Positions 45,199 through 60,747 are shown, counted from the stretch's first letter. The stretch: DNA of 64,000 bases from Chlorella sorokiniana (GCA_025917655.1 CP084609.1:310001-374000); one strand, 5' to 3'. A program made the numbers and translations. Notes: generated by a model from the sequence alone, not told the origin.

Positions 45199-48100
45199 AT
45201 GGAGGAGAGCCTGGCGCCCATCGCGCTGCTGATCGACAGCCTGCGCGCGGCGGACGCAGCGCAGCGGCTGGAAAGCTGCCGCAAGCTGACGGTGATCGCA
45301 AAGGCGCTGGGTGAGCCGCTGCCGCCCCTGTGCGGCTGCCCTGCACCTGCCCATGTAGTTGCGCTGAGGCAGCCGCTCCTCGCCCCTGCTGGCGCGCACG
45401 TGCCGCACCGCCGCGAGCGCGCCCCCTCTCTCCGCCCCTGCCCCCTCTGTGCCCATGCGCTCGCGCTGCTCCTGATGCGCTGCAGGCGGAGCGCACGCGC
45501 CGCGAGCTCATCCCCTTTGTGAATGAGAGCGTGGATGACGAGGATGAGGTGCGGCCCTCTCCCTCTGCCAGTGCTTCATGCTGCACAGCCCCGTTCCGGC
45601 CCGCAGCACGCTGTGTGTGACAGCCGGCATGCCCTGCGGTGTGGCTGCGCCTCTCGCGAGCTGCCGGCGGCGCGCAGAGGCGCGCAGAGGCGGGTTGGAA
45701 ACCGTGCGCTTCGGCTGCCGCGTTCAGTTCCCACCGGCCAGGCAGCGGAGGGCTGAACGCGTGCACGATGCGGGCGGTGGCTGCAGGTGCTGCTGGCGCT
45801 GGCGGAGGAGCTGGCGGAGTTTGTGCCGCTGGTGGGGGGCCCGCAGTACGCCCACTTCCTGCTGCCGCCGCTGGAGGCGCTGGCGGCCGTGGACGAAACG
45901 GTGGTGCGCGACCGCGCGGTGGAGTCCATCGCCGGCGTCACGGGCCAGATGGCGGCGGCGGGCGTGCAGGAGCACCTGCTGCCGCTGCTGCAGGTGGGGC
46001 GGCGGGCTGGCATGGGGTGGGCGGCGGTGGTGCCCAGGTTGGGCCTGGATTCCGGTGTGCTGATGATGGGAGACGGGGTGGGTGCGAGGAAGGAAATGGG
46101 GGATGCGGGAAGCGTTCAAGGCAGCCGGCTGGCTTGCTGCCCGCAGCAAGTGCGCCACGGGTTTGGACTGAGCCCTGCCGCCCGCTTCGCCTTGCACCCG
46201 CCTCGCTCTCCTTGCACACAAGCTGACACAGCGCCCCGCGGCCGGCTCGCTGCGCTGCTGTGCAGAGGCTGGCGGGCAGGGAATGGCCCGCGAGGGTGTC
46301 AGCCAGCAAGCTGTTCGCCACGGCCTACCCGCCAGCACAGGCGAGCGCCACGCCTGCCCACGCCGCCGCCTGCGATTTCAGCCCGCCCCGCTCCTCTGCC
46401 CGCTCGGCATGCTCAGCATCCTGCCGAGCGCGCGGCACTGGGCCCTCGCCCTGCTCCTGTCCCCTGCTTGCGGCTTTGTGTGTCTTGCTCTTGCTTCGCC
46501 CGCGGCCCCTCAATCCGCCTGCAGCCCCTGCACCTGTCGTCTGCCTGCGGCTCTGCATCACTGCTCTGCCTGCGCTGGCTGCAGGAGCAGCAGCGCACGG
46601 AGCTGCGCGCCGCCTTCCTCAAGCTGTGCCACGACGAGACGCCCATGGTGCGGCGGGCGGCGGCACAGGTGCGGCGGGGGCCGCCCGCCGCGACAGACAG
46701 GCCTGCTGTGCTGGCAGTGCGGCTGGCGGGCACCTGGGTGGCAGCGGGAGGGGTCTCGGGCCTCGCTCCTTAAAGCGGCGGCGGCGGCGGCGCTGTGCCA
46801 GATCCTTGTCAGGCGGAACGTTGCGAGGAGCTTTAGATCGCCCGCCCGCTTGCGACTGCCCCCCCCCTTTCCCGCCCCCGTTTTCCCCGCCCACCCACCG
46901 CGCGCGCATCCACCCAGCCCCATCACACAACACACGCACGCACGCGTCGAGCTGACGCCTTGCTGGCTTCCCGCGCAGGCGCTGGCGCCCTTCTCCGAGG
47001 CCCTGGAGGCGCAGCACATCCGCGAGACGCTGCTGCCGTCGTTCGTGGACCTCACCCGCGATGACCAGGACAGCGTGCGCCTCATCGCAGGCGAGATAGG
47101 CGCTGCTGCGTTCTCGGGGAGAGGGAGGGTAGCGTGGTGCGGAGGGCAGCGGGGCAGCGGGTTTGGAGTGGGAGGCGGGGGGCCCATAGCGTGGTACGGA
47201 GGGCAGCGGCGCAGCGGGTTTGGAGTGTGTGTTTGTGTGTGGGGGAATGAAGTGCTGTGCCGAAGGCCGGGGGCAACATTTTGGGGGAGGGGAGGCCTCA
47301 GCGAAGTGTAGAGGGCAGGGGGCCAGCAGCGGCTGCTCTCCTCCGTACCGCGAGGTGCAGCCAGGTGGTGCACAGCAGGAAGCGCTGCAGCACGCGCTCT
47401 GTCCAGAAGCGCGGCGGCGTGCTGCTGCCCGGGTCCGGGTCGGCTGGCGGATGCGGCCGCCCAAAGAAGGGCCTGCGCCCACCACGCAAATTCGCTGCCG
47501 CCTGCCTGCCGCACCCCTTCCCCGTGTGATGCAGTGGAGTCGGCGGGGGCGCTGGCGCGAGTGCTGCCACGTGAGGAGGTGGCGGGGGCGGTGATGCCCG
47601 CCGTGGTGCAGTGCGCGCAGGACAAGTCGTGGCGCGTGCGGTACAACGCGGTGCAGCAGGTGAGCGTACCGCGGCAAGCAGCAGGCCGCTGCACCGCGCG
47701 TCTGCAGGCCGGGTGCATTGCCGGCGCGGAAGGCTGGCTGCCAGCAGTTGAGGGGGCCCAGGGCGGCATGCCGCCGCCTGCAGCCCTGCCGTTTGCCGAC
47801 CCCGCCGCTCGCCCCTCGTCGCCCCTGCCGCCGCCTGCAGCTGCCGGCCCTGGCTGAAGCGCTGGGCGCGGAGGCAGCCAGCGCCGAGCTGCTGCCGCTC
47901 TACCTGCAGCTGCTCAGGTGGGCGGCGACGGCGCCGCTGCACGACGAGACTGCTGGGGCCGTGCTGCTGGTGCTGCTAGCTTTGCACGCGTACCCCGTCC
48001 ACCCGCGCCCCCACTGCATGCCCACGCGGCCGCCTCCCCCTTTCCCCCTTGCCCCCACTGCCTCCCACCCCATGCACCCCCTCCCGGCGCAGGGACAACG

Positions 48101-50959
48101 AGCCGGAGGTGCGCACGGCGGCCACCGGGAAGCTGGCGGCGTTTGCCCGCCTTGTCCCTGTGCACGACGTCAGCTCGCAGGTGTGTTGCTGAGCTGCGCC
48201 GGTAATGCTAATCGGGCCGTCTTGCGCAGCAGGCGCCACGATGCAGGGCAGCGTGGTGGGCTTGCGACCGTCGCTGACAGGCCTGCCGGACGGCCGCGCT
48301 CGCCTGCTGCGCCGCCGCGTGTTGCGCCAGCAGGAAGCGGCAGCCTGCAGCTCTGGCTCGGCGCTCACCTCAATTCCCTTTTCGGCTTGCCAATGGGAAC
48401 ACCCCTGGCCCAGTCCCAGTTACTCCACCATAGATTGCGAACCCCCCACCCCACCCCCGTTGCCCCCCCCCACCAGCTCCTGCCGCGCGTCAAGGAGATT
48501 GGCGGCGACGCCAACCAGCTGGTGCGCTCCGCGCTGGCCACAGTGGTGATGGAGCTGGCACCCATACTGGGCAAGGTGGGTGCGGCAAAGCCTCCGGCCG
48601 CTGCCCGGCTGCCGCCTCCCCACCTGCCGACCCGGCTGGTGGCGGCCTTTGCCGGCCGCCAGCCGCTGCCGCGGGCCGCGGGCTGCGCTGCTGCCGCTGC
48701 GGCTGCTGTGGGCCTTGCAGCCCGGGCTGGAAGGGCTGCGAGGCCACAGCCCTTGCACTATCAACCGGTGCAGCCCGCTGCCGGCTCGCACAGCGTGCCC
48801 CAGCACCTGCCGTGGCGCCCGCCCGCCGTGCGGTGCAGGGCGACACCGTGGAGCAGCTGCTGCCGCTCTTCCTGTCCCTCCTCAAGGACGACTGGCCCGA
48901 CGTGCGCCTGGCCATCATCGGCAAGCTGCAGGCGGTGAACCAGGTGGGGTGTGAGGCGGCAGGGCGGCAGGGCGGCAGGGACGCTGGGTCCGCGATGCAG
49001 GCGACGCGATGCGGCTGAGCTGTGAGGCGGCAGGTCGGCAGGGACGCTTGGGATGGGGGCGCGCTGCAGGCGGTGCGATGCAGCTGGGCTGTGAGGCAGC
49101 AGGTCGGCAGGGACGCAGGCGGCGCAATGCGGCTGGGGCGGGGACCCCGGCCCGACCAGCCTGCGGCCGCTGCGACTCCCACCAGGGGCCCTCTCCCCTG
49201 AGGCCAGCTGGCCTGCGGCACCCTGCCCTCAGGATTCCACTCCATCCACACACGTGCCGGCTCACCCACACACACATGCGTGCCTGTTCATTCACATGCA
49301 CACGCACCAACCACTGGCATACGACGGACAGCAAGGCTCACGGCCGCGCCTCCACCCGCGTGTGCCCCCTCCCTCCCCAGGTCATCGGCATCGAGCTGCT
49401 GGCCCAGACGCTGCTGCCGGCTGTGGAGGACCTGGCGGCTGACAAGCACTGGCGCGTGCGGCAGGCCATCATCGAGCACACGCCCATGCTGGCCACGCAG
49501 GTGGGTGGCAGCGGCAGCGGCCCCCTGGGGTGTGGCAGAGGGCGGCACGGGCGCCAGCGGCCCCTGGCAGCTGCCGCTGTTTCCGGCTGGGGCACCTCTC
49601 TCCCCAGCCCAGCAGTGCGCTCGTGAAATCGCGCGTGTCCACTGCACACCCACTCTGACGTGCATGCGTGCACACCTCCTGCACTGTAATGCCCCTCCCC
49701 CTCTCCCTTGCAGCTCGGCGCCGAGTTGTTCCAGCAGAAGTTGGGCCGCCAGTGCATGCTGTGGCTGCAGGTGTGTGGCGGGCTGCGCAGCTGCCCAGCT
49801 GGGCTGCTGCGACAGCGAACCCCACCCCACCCCCACCCCAAGGGGCGGCCGCGCACCATGCCGTGCGCGGGCGCGTGCGGCGGCCGCGGCCGCACAGCCT
49901 GCCGGGCGTCGCGCCCAGCCTGTTTGCTTTCCACGCCCTCCGCCCGGCTGTTTTTCGACCCGCATCCCTTTCCCTTCCCCCTGTTCCTGCCCTTTCCACC
50001 CCGCAGGACCCGGTGTTCAGCATCCGCGAGGCCGCCACCCAAGTGCTGCAGGCGGTGGCGCGGGAGTTTGGGCCGGAGTGGGCGCGGGAGCACGTTGTGC
50101 CGCAGGCAAGGCGGCATCCTGTGTGTGCTTGGGGGTGAATGGAGACCCGGGGGAGACTGGAAGTTGGAGGCACTTTGTGGGTTGCTCTGTGCGCGGGACG
50201 GTTGCGTGTGGCAGCCACCCGGCCGCTGCCCTTATCAACAGCGGGGCGGTCGGTGGAGCGCTGCGCTCGCCAAGCCTGGCAGGCCGCCCCACGTCCGACG
50301 CGCCACGCCGCACCCCGCTGCCCTGTCTCCCGCTTTGGTCCACATCATCCCGCACACAACCCCCACGTCCACGCTCAGGTCCCCCTCCAACACACACCCA
50401 CACGCGGCCCCACCCACCACCCCAAACACACCCATACGCAGGTCCTGTCCCTGCTGAGCAGCGAAAACTACCTGCACCGCATGACCATGCTGAGCGCGCT
50501 GGCAGCCCTGGCCCCGCTGGTGCCCCGCGACGTCGTCCTCAACTCCATGCTGCCCGCGGTGGTGGCCTGCTCCAAGGTGGGCTTGCATGTGGGGTGTGGC
50601 CGACGGGCGCTGTGATCTGTGGTGGTGGTCGCGGTGGCGCTAGCAACGCCGCTTTTGCTTTTTTTGTGTGTGTGTGTGGGGGGGGGGCCGGCGGCTTGAT
50701 AGGGAGTACCCACCAGTTCTTGCCGCAAGCAACAAGCCGGTCACCTCAGCCGCCCCCCCCACACACCCGCCCCAGGACCGCGTGCCCAACATCCGCTTCA
50801 AGGTGGCCACGACCTGCCAGCAGCTTGCGGCGCTGCTGGAGCCGCCCGCCATCAACCAGACCATCCGCCCCCGCGCTCTCCGAGCTGCGCGCCGACCCCG
50901 ACGCCGACGTGCGCTTCTTCTCGGAGGCCTGCGCCAAGAGCCTGCCCAGCGGGTCGTGA
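45199..50959 (+). CDS. PP2AA: PP2A scaffold subunit A (HEAT-repeat protein)
   Basis: ATG 45199 ([20 protein letters not shown]) to the stop at 50957-50959; about 16 exons, most ending in CAG|GTG. HEAT repeats follow in order, for example [11 protein letters not shown]-like [199 protein letters not shown] and [17 protein letters not shown]. This order and spacing match PR65/PPP2R1 (plant RCN1), which joins the catalytic and B subunits of PP2A and can also serve PP6. One extra C near 50870 shifts the frame before [24 protein letters not shown] follows at 50972. Confidence 0.93.
47128..47230 (+). repeat. Tandem duplication in PP2A-A intron
   Basis: The stretch AGCGTGGTGCGGAGGGCAGC through GCGGGTTTGGAGTG is repeated once with small changes, about 65 bases apart. 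It is intronic. Confidence 0.6.
48951..49137 (+). repeat. About 70-bp tandem repeat, 2.7 copies, in PP2A-A intron
   Basis: Units start with GTGAGGCGGCAGG at 48951, 49022 and 49091 (the last as GTGAGGCAGCAGG). Each runs on with GGCAGGGACGC and a GCGATGCGGCTG-like end. The unit start resembles a splice donor. Confidence 0.8.
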
Positions 50960-50971
50960 GGCCCGCGCCGC

Positions 50972-50976
50972 TGTAA
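50972..50976 (+). terminator. TGTAA motif just after the PP2A-A stop
   Basis: TGTAA 12 bases after the stop codon. This is very close for a 3' UTR, so the working signal may lie further on. Confidence 0.3.
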
Positions 50977-51796
50977 CGCCGCCACGAGGCGCTCCTGGGG
51001 CGGCTGCGTGCGCTTGCACGTGCAGAGGGGCGACGGGTGGAGGCAGCGGCGGGCGGGGTGGCATGGGGACGAGTGGTGGGGGCGGTGGGGAATGCTGGGG
51101 GTGGCTCCGCACGCGCGGTGGGTGGCCAAGGGGGGGCCAGGGGGCAACAGGCTCCGCAGCAGGCCAGGAGGCACTCGCTGCTTGTTCGCCTCACCATTCT
51201 TCAGGGCGCCTAGAATCTGACAACTGGTGGGGCAGTGTGATGAAGTCGAGTTACAGGAGGGCACAGCAAGGGAGTTGGGAAGGCGCCTTGTTGGTGGGTT
51301 GGACAGTCCAAGACGAGCATCCGATTGGACCCAGATGCCCTGCAGCAATGTTTGCTCGGTCAATTGCTCGTTGGGTTGCTTTATAACCAGCATGGCTACA
51401 TTCATAGTCCTGCCCCATACCCTGTGGCAGCGCAGCCCGGCCGCGGCCTTGCCTGGCCACAGCCTGAGGTGCCGCAGCCGGCGCTTTACTCTCCTGCGTT
51501 GCTTAAGCAGGCAACAAGGTGGGCGGCCCTTCGGCGTCAGGCGGTGACACATGCCCTAGCTCTAGGCCTGGCCCATAAGCAAGCGCTACAGGGCGCATGC
51601 CAGGCCCAGCTGTCTCCACTGCAAAGCTCCTTGTGCCACACACAGGATACGACCCTGCAGCGGTCAACCAAGGCGAAGGATTGCGCGACGGCGAACTGTT
51701 CTCAGTGGCAGGTGCTCCAGCTTTCCTGCCAGCTGTCCCCATTATTTCTTGCCCAGTCTTGCAAAGGCTCTCCTGCTCTGTCTCGCAGCGCTGAAG
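50977..51796. other. Intergenic
   Basis: Between PP2A-A and the ankyrin gene. A long plus frame (51325-51864) lacks an ATG start and family content. An acceptor-like CTGTCTCGCAG just before 51791 suggests the ankyrin gene may have an unseen upstream exon in this stretch. Confidence 0.4.
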
Positions 51797-53077
51797 ATGC
51801 TGGCGGACCAGCTGGCCGCAGCATACCAGGCCGTCAGGGCGACAGCGGGAATGCGAGGGGTTAACCCTGCCACTGCAGCACGCGGCGCTGCCGGAGCCCC
51901 AGTACATCAACGAGAAAGATGACTCAGGTGAAGCCTACGGTTGCACATTGTAGCCGCTGAAAGTCGCCTTTGGCTTTAAACTGGCCTTTCGTCGACCAAA
52001 GACTGTGTTTCAAACCCCAGCCCCCGCTATTCCCCTCTCTCCGACGCTACCCCTGCCCGCCAGCGCCTCATCCACTCTCATTCTTTGTCCCAAGCATCCA
52101 CCTTAGCAGAGCCCCTGCATGGTGCGGTGCGGAGCGGCGACACTGCCCGCGTGCGTGCTGCCATCCTCATGCACTACCACGAGCTGGAAGCGCAGGACGC
52201 TTGTGGCTTGACACCCCTGCTGTTGGCGGCGGCCACCGGCCGACTGGGCGCGGTGCAGGCCTTGCTCCAGGCCGGCGCCGACCCCGGCACTCGCGATGGC
52301 AGTGCCAGCGGGGGCACGCCGCTGCACTGGGCAGCAGGACAGGGGCACGCGACATGCGTGCAGGCGCTGCTGTTGGGAAGCAGCGGCGTTGGCAGGGAGG
52401 CGCAGGACCTTCGGGGCCGTACGCCGCTGGCGGTGGCGGCTGCCAAGGGACAGACCGCCTGCGTGGAGACGCTGCTGGCCGGGGGCAGCACCGAACACGC
52501 GCTGCGCCAAGGGCGCCACCCCAACCTTCCACGCGGCGCGGGCGGCCATGCAGCCTGCCTACGTGCTCTACTGGAGGCTGGGGCGGAAGCGAATGCGGCT
52601 GATGACGAGGGCGTGTCGCCAATGCTAGCCGCAGCAGCCTGCGGCCACCTGGGATGCGTGGAAGCGCTGCTGGCTGGTGGAGTTGACCTTGCAGCCTGCA
52701 AGCCCAACGGCCTTACGCCCTTACACCTGGCTGCTGCTGGCGGCCACACCGCTTGCCTGCAAGCACTTGCAGCTGCGGGTGCGCCGCTTGTCGCGGCCAC
52801 AGTCCACGGCCAGACGCCACTACACTGCGCCGCCATCCAGGGCCGGACTGAGTGTGTTAAGGCGCTGCTGCGGCTTGGCGCTCCCCTAGAGGAGACTGAT
52901 GGTGTGGGCCAGACGTCGCTTCACTACGCTGCCGCAAGGGGCCACGTGGAATGCGCCGCTGTGCTGATGGCCGCCGGGGCACGGCCCACAGTGCGGGATT
53001 TCACGGGCGCATCTCCGCTTGACATCGCGGCAAGCACTTGTATGGACCTCCTGCATGCCTGGAAAGCACGGACATGA
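51797..53077 (+). CDS. Ankyrin-repeat protein
   Basis: The first recognised exon reads MLADQLAAAYQAVRATAGMR and, after a frame change, LPLQHAALPEPQYINEKDDS. A large exon from about 52095 to the stop at 53075-53077 then encodes about ten ankyrin repeats, with typical cores such as LTPLLLAAATGRLGAVQALL, TPLHWAAGQGHATCVQALL, LTPLHLAAAGGHTACLQAL, QTPLHCAAIQGRTECVKALL and QTSLHYAAARGHVECAAVLM, ending DLLHAWKART. There is no ATG at the start of the large exon, which supports splicing from upstream. Two compensating one-base shifts in G runs spoil the fourth and fifth repeats (about 52490-52550). No other domain is visible, so the partner and role are unknown; ankyrin repeats only indicate protein binding. 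The true 5' end may lie upstream of 51797. Confidence 0.75.
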
Positions 53078-53739
53078 GAATTTTTGCGCTTGCCACTGCA
53101 AGTCTGATAGCGTTGCTTTCCGAATGACAGAACATGTTGTGCAAATAACTTAACTGAGGCCCCTTTGCTGCCGCTTCTAGGTGACGTGCTAGTTTCCTCA
53201 AGCATCCCGCGGTCAAGCACTGTCCCTTTCCTCACGGAAGATATCTTGTAAACAAAGCCTTCCCCCATGCTGCACAGTTTGCTGGTCGGATAAGCAAAGC
53301 GCTGCCTCGCGCTGCCTATGCTCGTGATCCTCTCGTAGGCGGCAGCCTCCAAGAGCATGGCGCCCGGATACAGTCGGCAGCCGTTTGCAGCACATGCTGT
53401 GCCAGCCGGAGGGGCTGAAGACGCAGCGAACCTGCGCCGCCCATGAGGGTGCTGGCGGCTGCAGCATATGTCAGCTCATGTAGATGTCTGGGGAGGCAGG
53501 ATGTGTCGGCCCAGGCGACCTGTTTTGCGGAGCAGGTTCAAAAAGCTGCTGTGAGTAGGTCGTCCATGTTTTGTTGCAATGCTGAAATGTGGGATCAACC
53601 GGGGTCGATCAGGCGTGCCGGCATTTTTCTTTTGCACACCACCTAGGATGCACTCTCCATGTGATGCAGGCTTCTCTTTGACATGGAGAGTGCTTCCAAA
53701 GTGCAGTTTTGCAGGCTGTGGGTGCTTGGTGCTTCACAC
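53078..53739. other. Intergenic, possible minus-strand exon
   Basis: On the minus strand about 53170-53358 reads MLLEAAAYERITSIGSARQR followed by YPTSKLCSMGEGFVYKIS, which looks protein-like, but no family was recognised and no splice context is clear. The 53460-53740 part has nothing recognisable except two GACATGGAGAGTG-type copies in opposite orientation near 53655 and 53680. Confidence 0.3.
53247..53251 (+). terminator. TGTAA motif downstream of the ankyrin gene
   Basis: TGTAA 170 bases after the stop codon; a plausible polyadenylation signal. Confidence 0.4.
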
Positions 53740-53806
53740 AGCCCTCTAATATTCTTTTTTGTTAGGTTTGGATTTTAGTATAGAATGGTTTAATATGAAA
53801 ATATTA

Positions 53807-53890
53807 GTCGTTATAGTGAAATTGGTAGACACACAAGCTTGAGGGGTTTGGGGATATTACTCCATCCCGGTTCGAGTCCGGGTAACGGCA
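53807..53890 (+). tRNA. trnL-GAG: Plastid-type tRNA-Leu (anticodon GAG)
   Basis: 84 bases. The acceptor arms GTCGTTA and TAACGGC pair with G-T wobble. The anticodon stem is CAAGC/GTTTG around the loop TTGAGGG, giving anticodon GAG. A long variable arm and a T arm GGTTCGAGTCC fit a leucine tRNA. No intron. The second acceptor pair is weakened to T-G. Whether it is transcribed in the nucleus is unknown. Confidence 0.8.
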
Positions 53891-53961
53891 TAGTTAAAAT
53901 TTTTGGGGGTTGAACGACGTTTTATGTTCTTAACTCTATTACTGCACCATGATAAAAAATA

Positions 53962-54700
<739 letters not shown>

Positions 54701-55289
54701 TCAAGAAAAGGTTGTAACTTGTTCGTTTTTTTTTTGGTGCCTTAAAGCTTTCTGGGGCCCAAAAAGGTTCTTCTTCCAAAGAAAGGGTTTTCGGAACCAA
54801 TTCAACAAATGGAAATTTTCAAGGCAAGAACTTGTAAACAAAAAGAGAACTCGAATAAACGATAACTGTAAGAGATGGCGCTGCTTACCGTCTCTAAACC
54901 AAACCAGGGTGGCCTCTTACGACGCTTATCCCTCACACCAACCAATTGGTATGCTTACACTCTCACTGGCGAGGCACAGGGACCGAAGAAGGACGAAACA
55001 GGCACAACACAGTAGATAAGACACATTCGCACATGCCGTGCCAGCAGGGCTCAGCATGGCTCATGCAGCGTGGTAGGCAGACCTCCCACAATAACACTGT
55101 AAACTTTTGTATTATACTGTAGTAACTTTCTTTGTTTCACTTTTTATTTTGGGTTTTCTTGAAAACACTTATTGAAAAGTTGGTCTAAGTTTTAAACACG
55201 GAACAGGCAGTCATACCTTGTATTCTTGCTTGCATGGAACCAAAGAAGTCAAACGTGCAAGGGGCGACGATGCTTGAGGGGCCCAGAAG

Positions 55290-57856
<2,567 letters not shown>

Positions 57857-60213
57857 TCAAGAAGCGGACTGTAGAAAACGCCTGTGACGACCCTTCTGAC
57901 TGCGGCTGCAAAGGCAGGTTTGCAACAGGAGCATGATTGAGGAGCCAAAACAGCAGTCAGGGTTGCAAACTCTGCAACACCACAGATATACCTCAGGGTC
58001 ATCGTTCCTGCGAAAAAACAAGAGCTGTAAGAGCAGAACAAGCAGCTTTGTCACATTTGCCATGAACTCACCGTCCAACACTCGGGTCGATTCCGACCTC
58101 CAGCTCCGTCCGATTCATTTTAAAGAAGTATACTGGCGCGTAATGATCGGCATCATAATCGCATGCAATGCGGTAGAGTAAAGCGCTGAGAAGCTGACCT
58201 TCGTTCAAGTTGTTGGGTGGGACCAGTGGGTTTGGTATGGCGCTTGCATAGGGGTAGTCTGCCGGATACCCAAGCTCTTGATAGTGGCGCGCGATTTCAA
58301 GCGTTCCACGGTCTCCAAGTGGCACACACTTGCGGACCGGATTGGAGGCCCGATTCACAAGATTTACCAGAGAATCATAGTTTGTGCTGAGCACTTGGTC
58401 CGTTCCTGCTGCACAAGCAGCGCTCTTCCTCGCTCTCCAAACTTCAGGGGACATGACCAGGTTTTCTGTCCAAACCCCAAAACCTTTATTGAACTGTGTC
58501 TTTGGAATGATGAGCCCTGCAGCGCAGAACAAGAAGCAAAGGAAACGAGCCGCGGACAGCATTCTCAGGAGCAGCCCCTTTCAAGGAGCCGACCGGTGCG
58601 GCCTTGCTTCATACTCCAAAGCCACTGCCTTGCACGCGCCTGGCTCTGTGTTGTTTGCAATGACATAGTAGTTTGGAAGCGACTCCACCGCCAATGTGCC
58701 ATCGTCAGGGTAATTGATGCTGCCCTCTCCAGAGTTTTCACTAGGGTATGCTCTGCGGGGGCCACATGAAGTGAATCAAGCTGCCCCAAACTCATTAAAG
58801 GACTGTTGTAACATGGCCTCCACCTTCCTATCCATTTCACAAGGTAGTCGTATGAGCTGTTCGGAAATGTCTGCGGCGATGGACGGGCTGGCCTGTAGAC
58901 GTCCCTTGTGTATGGCGACCAATCTGCATTGTAGAAGCTATCAACTGTGTATCCTTCTCTGATGTCTGTCAACACATGTGTCCCGCTTGAGCTCTGCAAC
59001 ATGGTGGGAAGACTTTACAAAGTAGGTTGACAAGTCTATGCCCGCTGGCAGTGTTGCTGCTGCTGTTACACCCGTGTACATCACAATAGCGATGACAGGC
59101 CTGGGCTGGCACACGACCCAGAAAGAAAACGCCACACAAACAGGGGGTTTGGGCTGCAAAGGGAAGGCTGCACACCTGCACGCTAATGTTGGTCATCACC
59201 CCCATGGTGGTGGCATACGGGCGAGAACATCCCCATTCACGTACATAGAGAAGTTAACCTCTCTTATTGGCATTGCCATATTTTTCGCTCTCGCAGTAGG
59301 TAGAAGCGTCCGCTGGATTCGCAGAAGAAACAAGACAGGTCAAGTTCTGGGTCGCATTCACAGGGGAGGTATGCTCTGTAGTAGTTGCTCCCAGGGAAAC
59401 GCATGGAAACATCCTGCCGATCAACACAATCTAGCTCGAATTCTTCGCTGTAGTTGAAAGGCAGTGTACGATTTATGATTTTAGGAATGGGGACATCTTG
59501 AACAGGGATTCCTGCAAGCACAGCCCAACGTACAAAGAAAGTAAGTTGTATGCGGGAGTTGAGAAGTGCTTTTGCAGGTTATCCCCACTTATTTCAGGAA
59601 CGCCATTTGAAACAAGCTCTCTTGTGTTAAAATACGAAGCCAAGGGTCCAAAATAATTCCGCTCAACTGAAAGTGACATTCACTGGCAGTTTCCACGTGG
59701 TGTGCAGCGTGGAGTTGCCAGCCTGTAGTATTTCCGTTGATGTATTCTCAAGGAAGGTGTGGGTGTAGACCAACTCAGGGCCCTTGACATTCCTGAAGAG
59801 CGCATGTGCGATTTGGGTGCACTATCAGGCCATGCGCAACAGATGCGTGCCTGATGATTACGTATGTGACCAGCCCCCAGCCCCGTTGCTGCCTTACCAT
59901 CGAACCAGTGGAACAGGCACTTCAAAGACAACCTGTCCCCGTCCGTTGTCGCCAGCCACATCCAGCAACACTCGAGGAGGGCCTAAAGCAGCTTGAGATA
60001 CTTGCCAGAAGAGGCAGGTGTGTGCCGCAAGCCAGAAGACATGCGTGCATTTCCACGTGCACAACATAAGAAGTCGCAGCCTCACTAGGGAGGGCCGCGG
60101 AACAACAGAAGAGAACGAGGACGGAGCCCACGAACAAAAGAGCGAGACGCGCGGGGTCTCGTAACAAGAGTCCACTCGTATCCCCCGGGCTGTGTACATC
60201 TCACCTTCCTCAT
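57857..60213 (-). CDS. Unrecognised secreted/membrane glycoprotein gene, left palindrome copy
   Basis: Mirror image of the gene in the right arm. From the outer end inward the minus strand gives GIDPSVGR, NLNEGQLLSALLYRIACDYD, VVWTENL-type sequence, SFYNADWSPYTRDVYRPARP, the Cys-rich RAYLPCECDPELDLSCFFCE, and near the start the hydrophobic LALLFVGSVLVLFCCSAALP. Many Asn-x-Ser/Thr sites point to the secretory path. Beyond the repeat this copy has one further exon (58007 down to a stop at 57857) reading DDPEVYLWCCRVCNPDCCFG. A G run near the start is one base longer than in the right copy, which shifts the signal-peptide frame. The exon map is uncertain and I do not know the family. Confidence 0.5.
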
Positions 60214-60568
60214 GTACCGTACATAGCCAGTGGACTGTTCAATGCTCTCTTTGCGCGCCAGAATACCTGGCTTTGCCTGTATGTTAGCTTTTATGCCCAA
60301 TCTGGTGTTTGTTTGGTGTGTGAGGCAGGTATTCCATGATGCCTGCAACGGCCTGCCAGTTTGCAGGCTCTCTTTGGTGTTGCTGGCTCTGCTGGCCCTG
60401 CCAGTTGTGCTGTTGCAATGCTCTGGCAGCAAATAGCAGTGCAGCCCAACAGTTCAGCCTGTTTCTCACTGCCAGGGCAGGTGGGTGGGTGAATAATAAA
60501 GGCTCTCCTTCCCTGGGGATGCTCGGGCAAGTGTAGCAAGCCTCTGGACAATAGTCATGCAGTTAGCT
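58067..60568. repeat. Left arm of a 2.5-kb inverted repeat
   Basis: Reverse complement of 60748-63252, with mirrored positions adding to 121315-121319, so only a few small indels separate the arms. The outer match stops right after the splice-donor sequence GGACGGTGAG; the inner match stops at AGTTAGCT. Confidence 0.95.
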
Positions 60569-60747
60569 GGTAACGTTGCTGGTTGCTGTGCCATGGCACT
60601 CGTTGGCACAGCAGCTACTGAGGCCCATGAACATCCTCTTCCGCACATCCTGCTGTGGCATCACCACCTTCTCCAGCTGGTTGCCCAGCGCCGCCGGCAA
60701 CAGCTGCTCAGCTGCATTGCCCGCACCCAGGACCAACAGCAGCAACG
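60569..60747. promoter_or_regulatory. Spacer of the inverted repeat, upstream of both mirrored genes
   Basis: 179 bases of unique sequence between the arms. Both glycoprotein gene copies point away from it. With the inner 500 bases of each arm it would act as their divergent upstream region. Confidence 0.5.

Noticed and set aside
48951-49137. CRISPR-like array
   Set aside because: The repeats are diverged, have no spacers of constant length and lie inside an intron.
51325-51864. 179-codon plus-strand gene before the ankyrin gene
   Set aside because: No ATG start and no family features; it overlaps the first ankyrin-gene exon in another frame.
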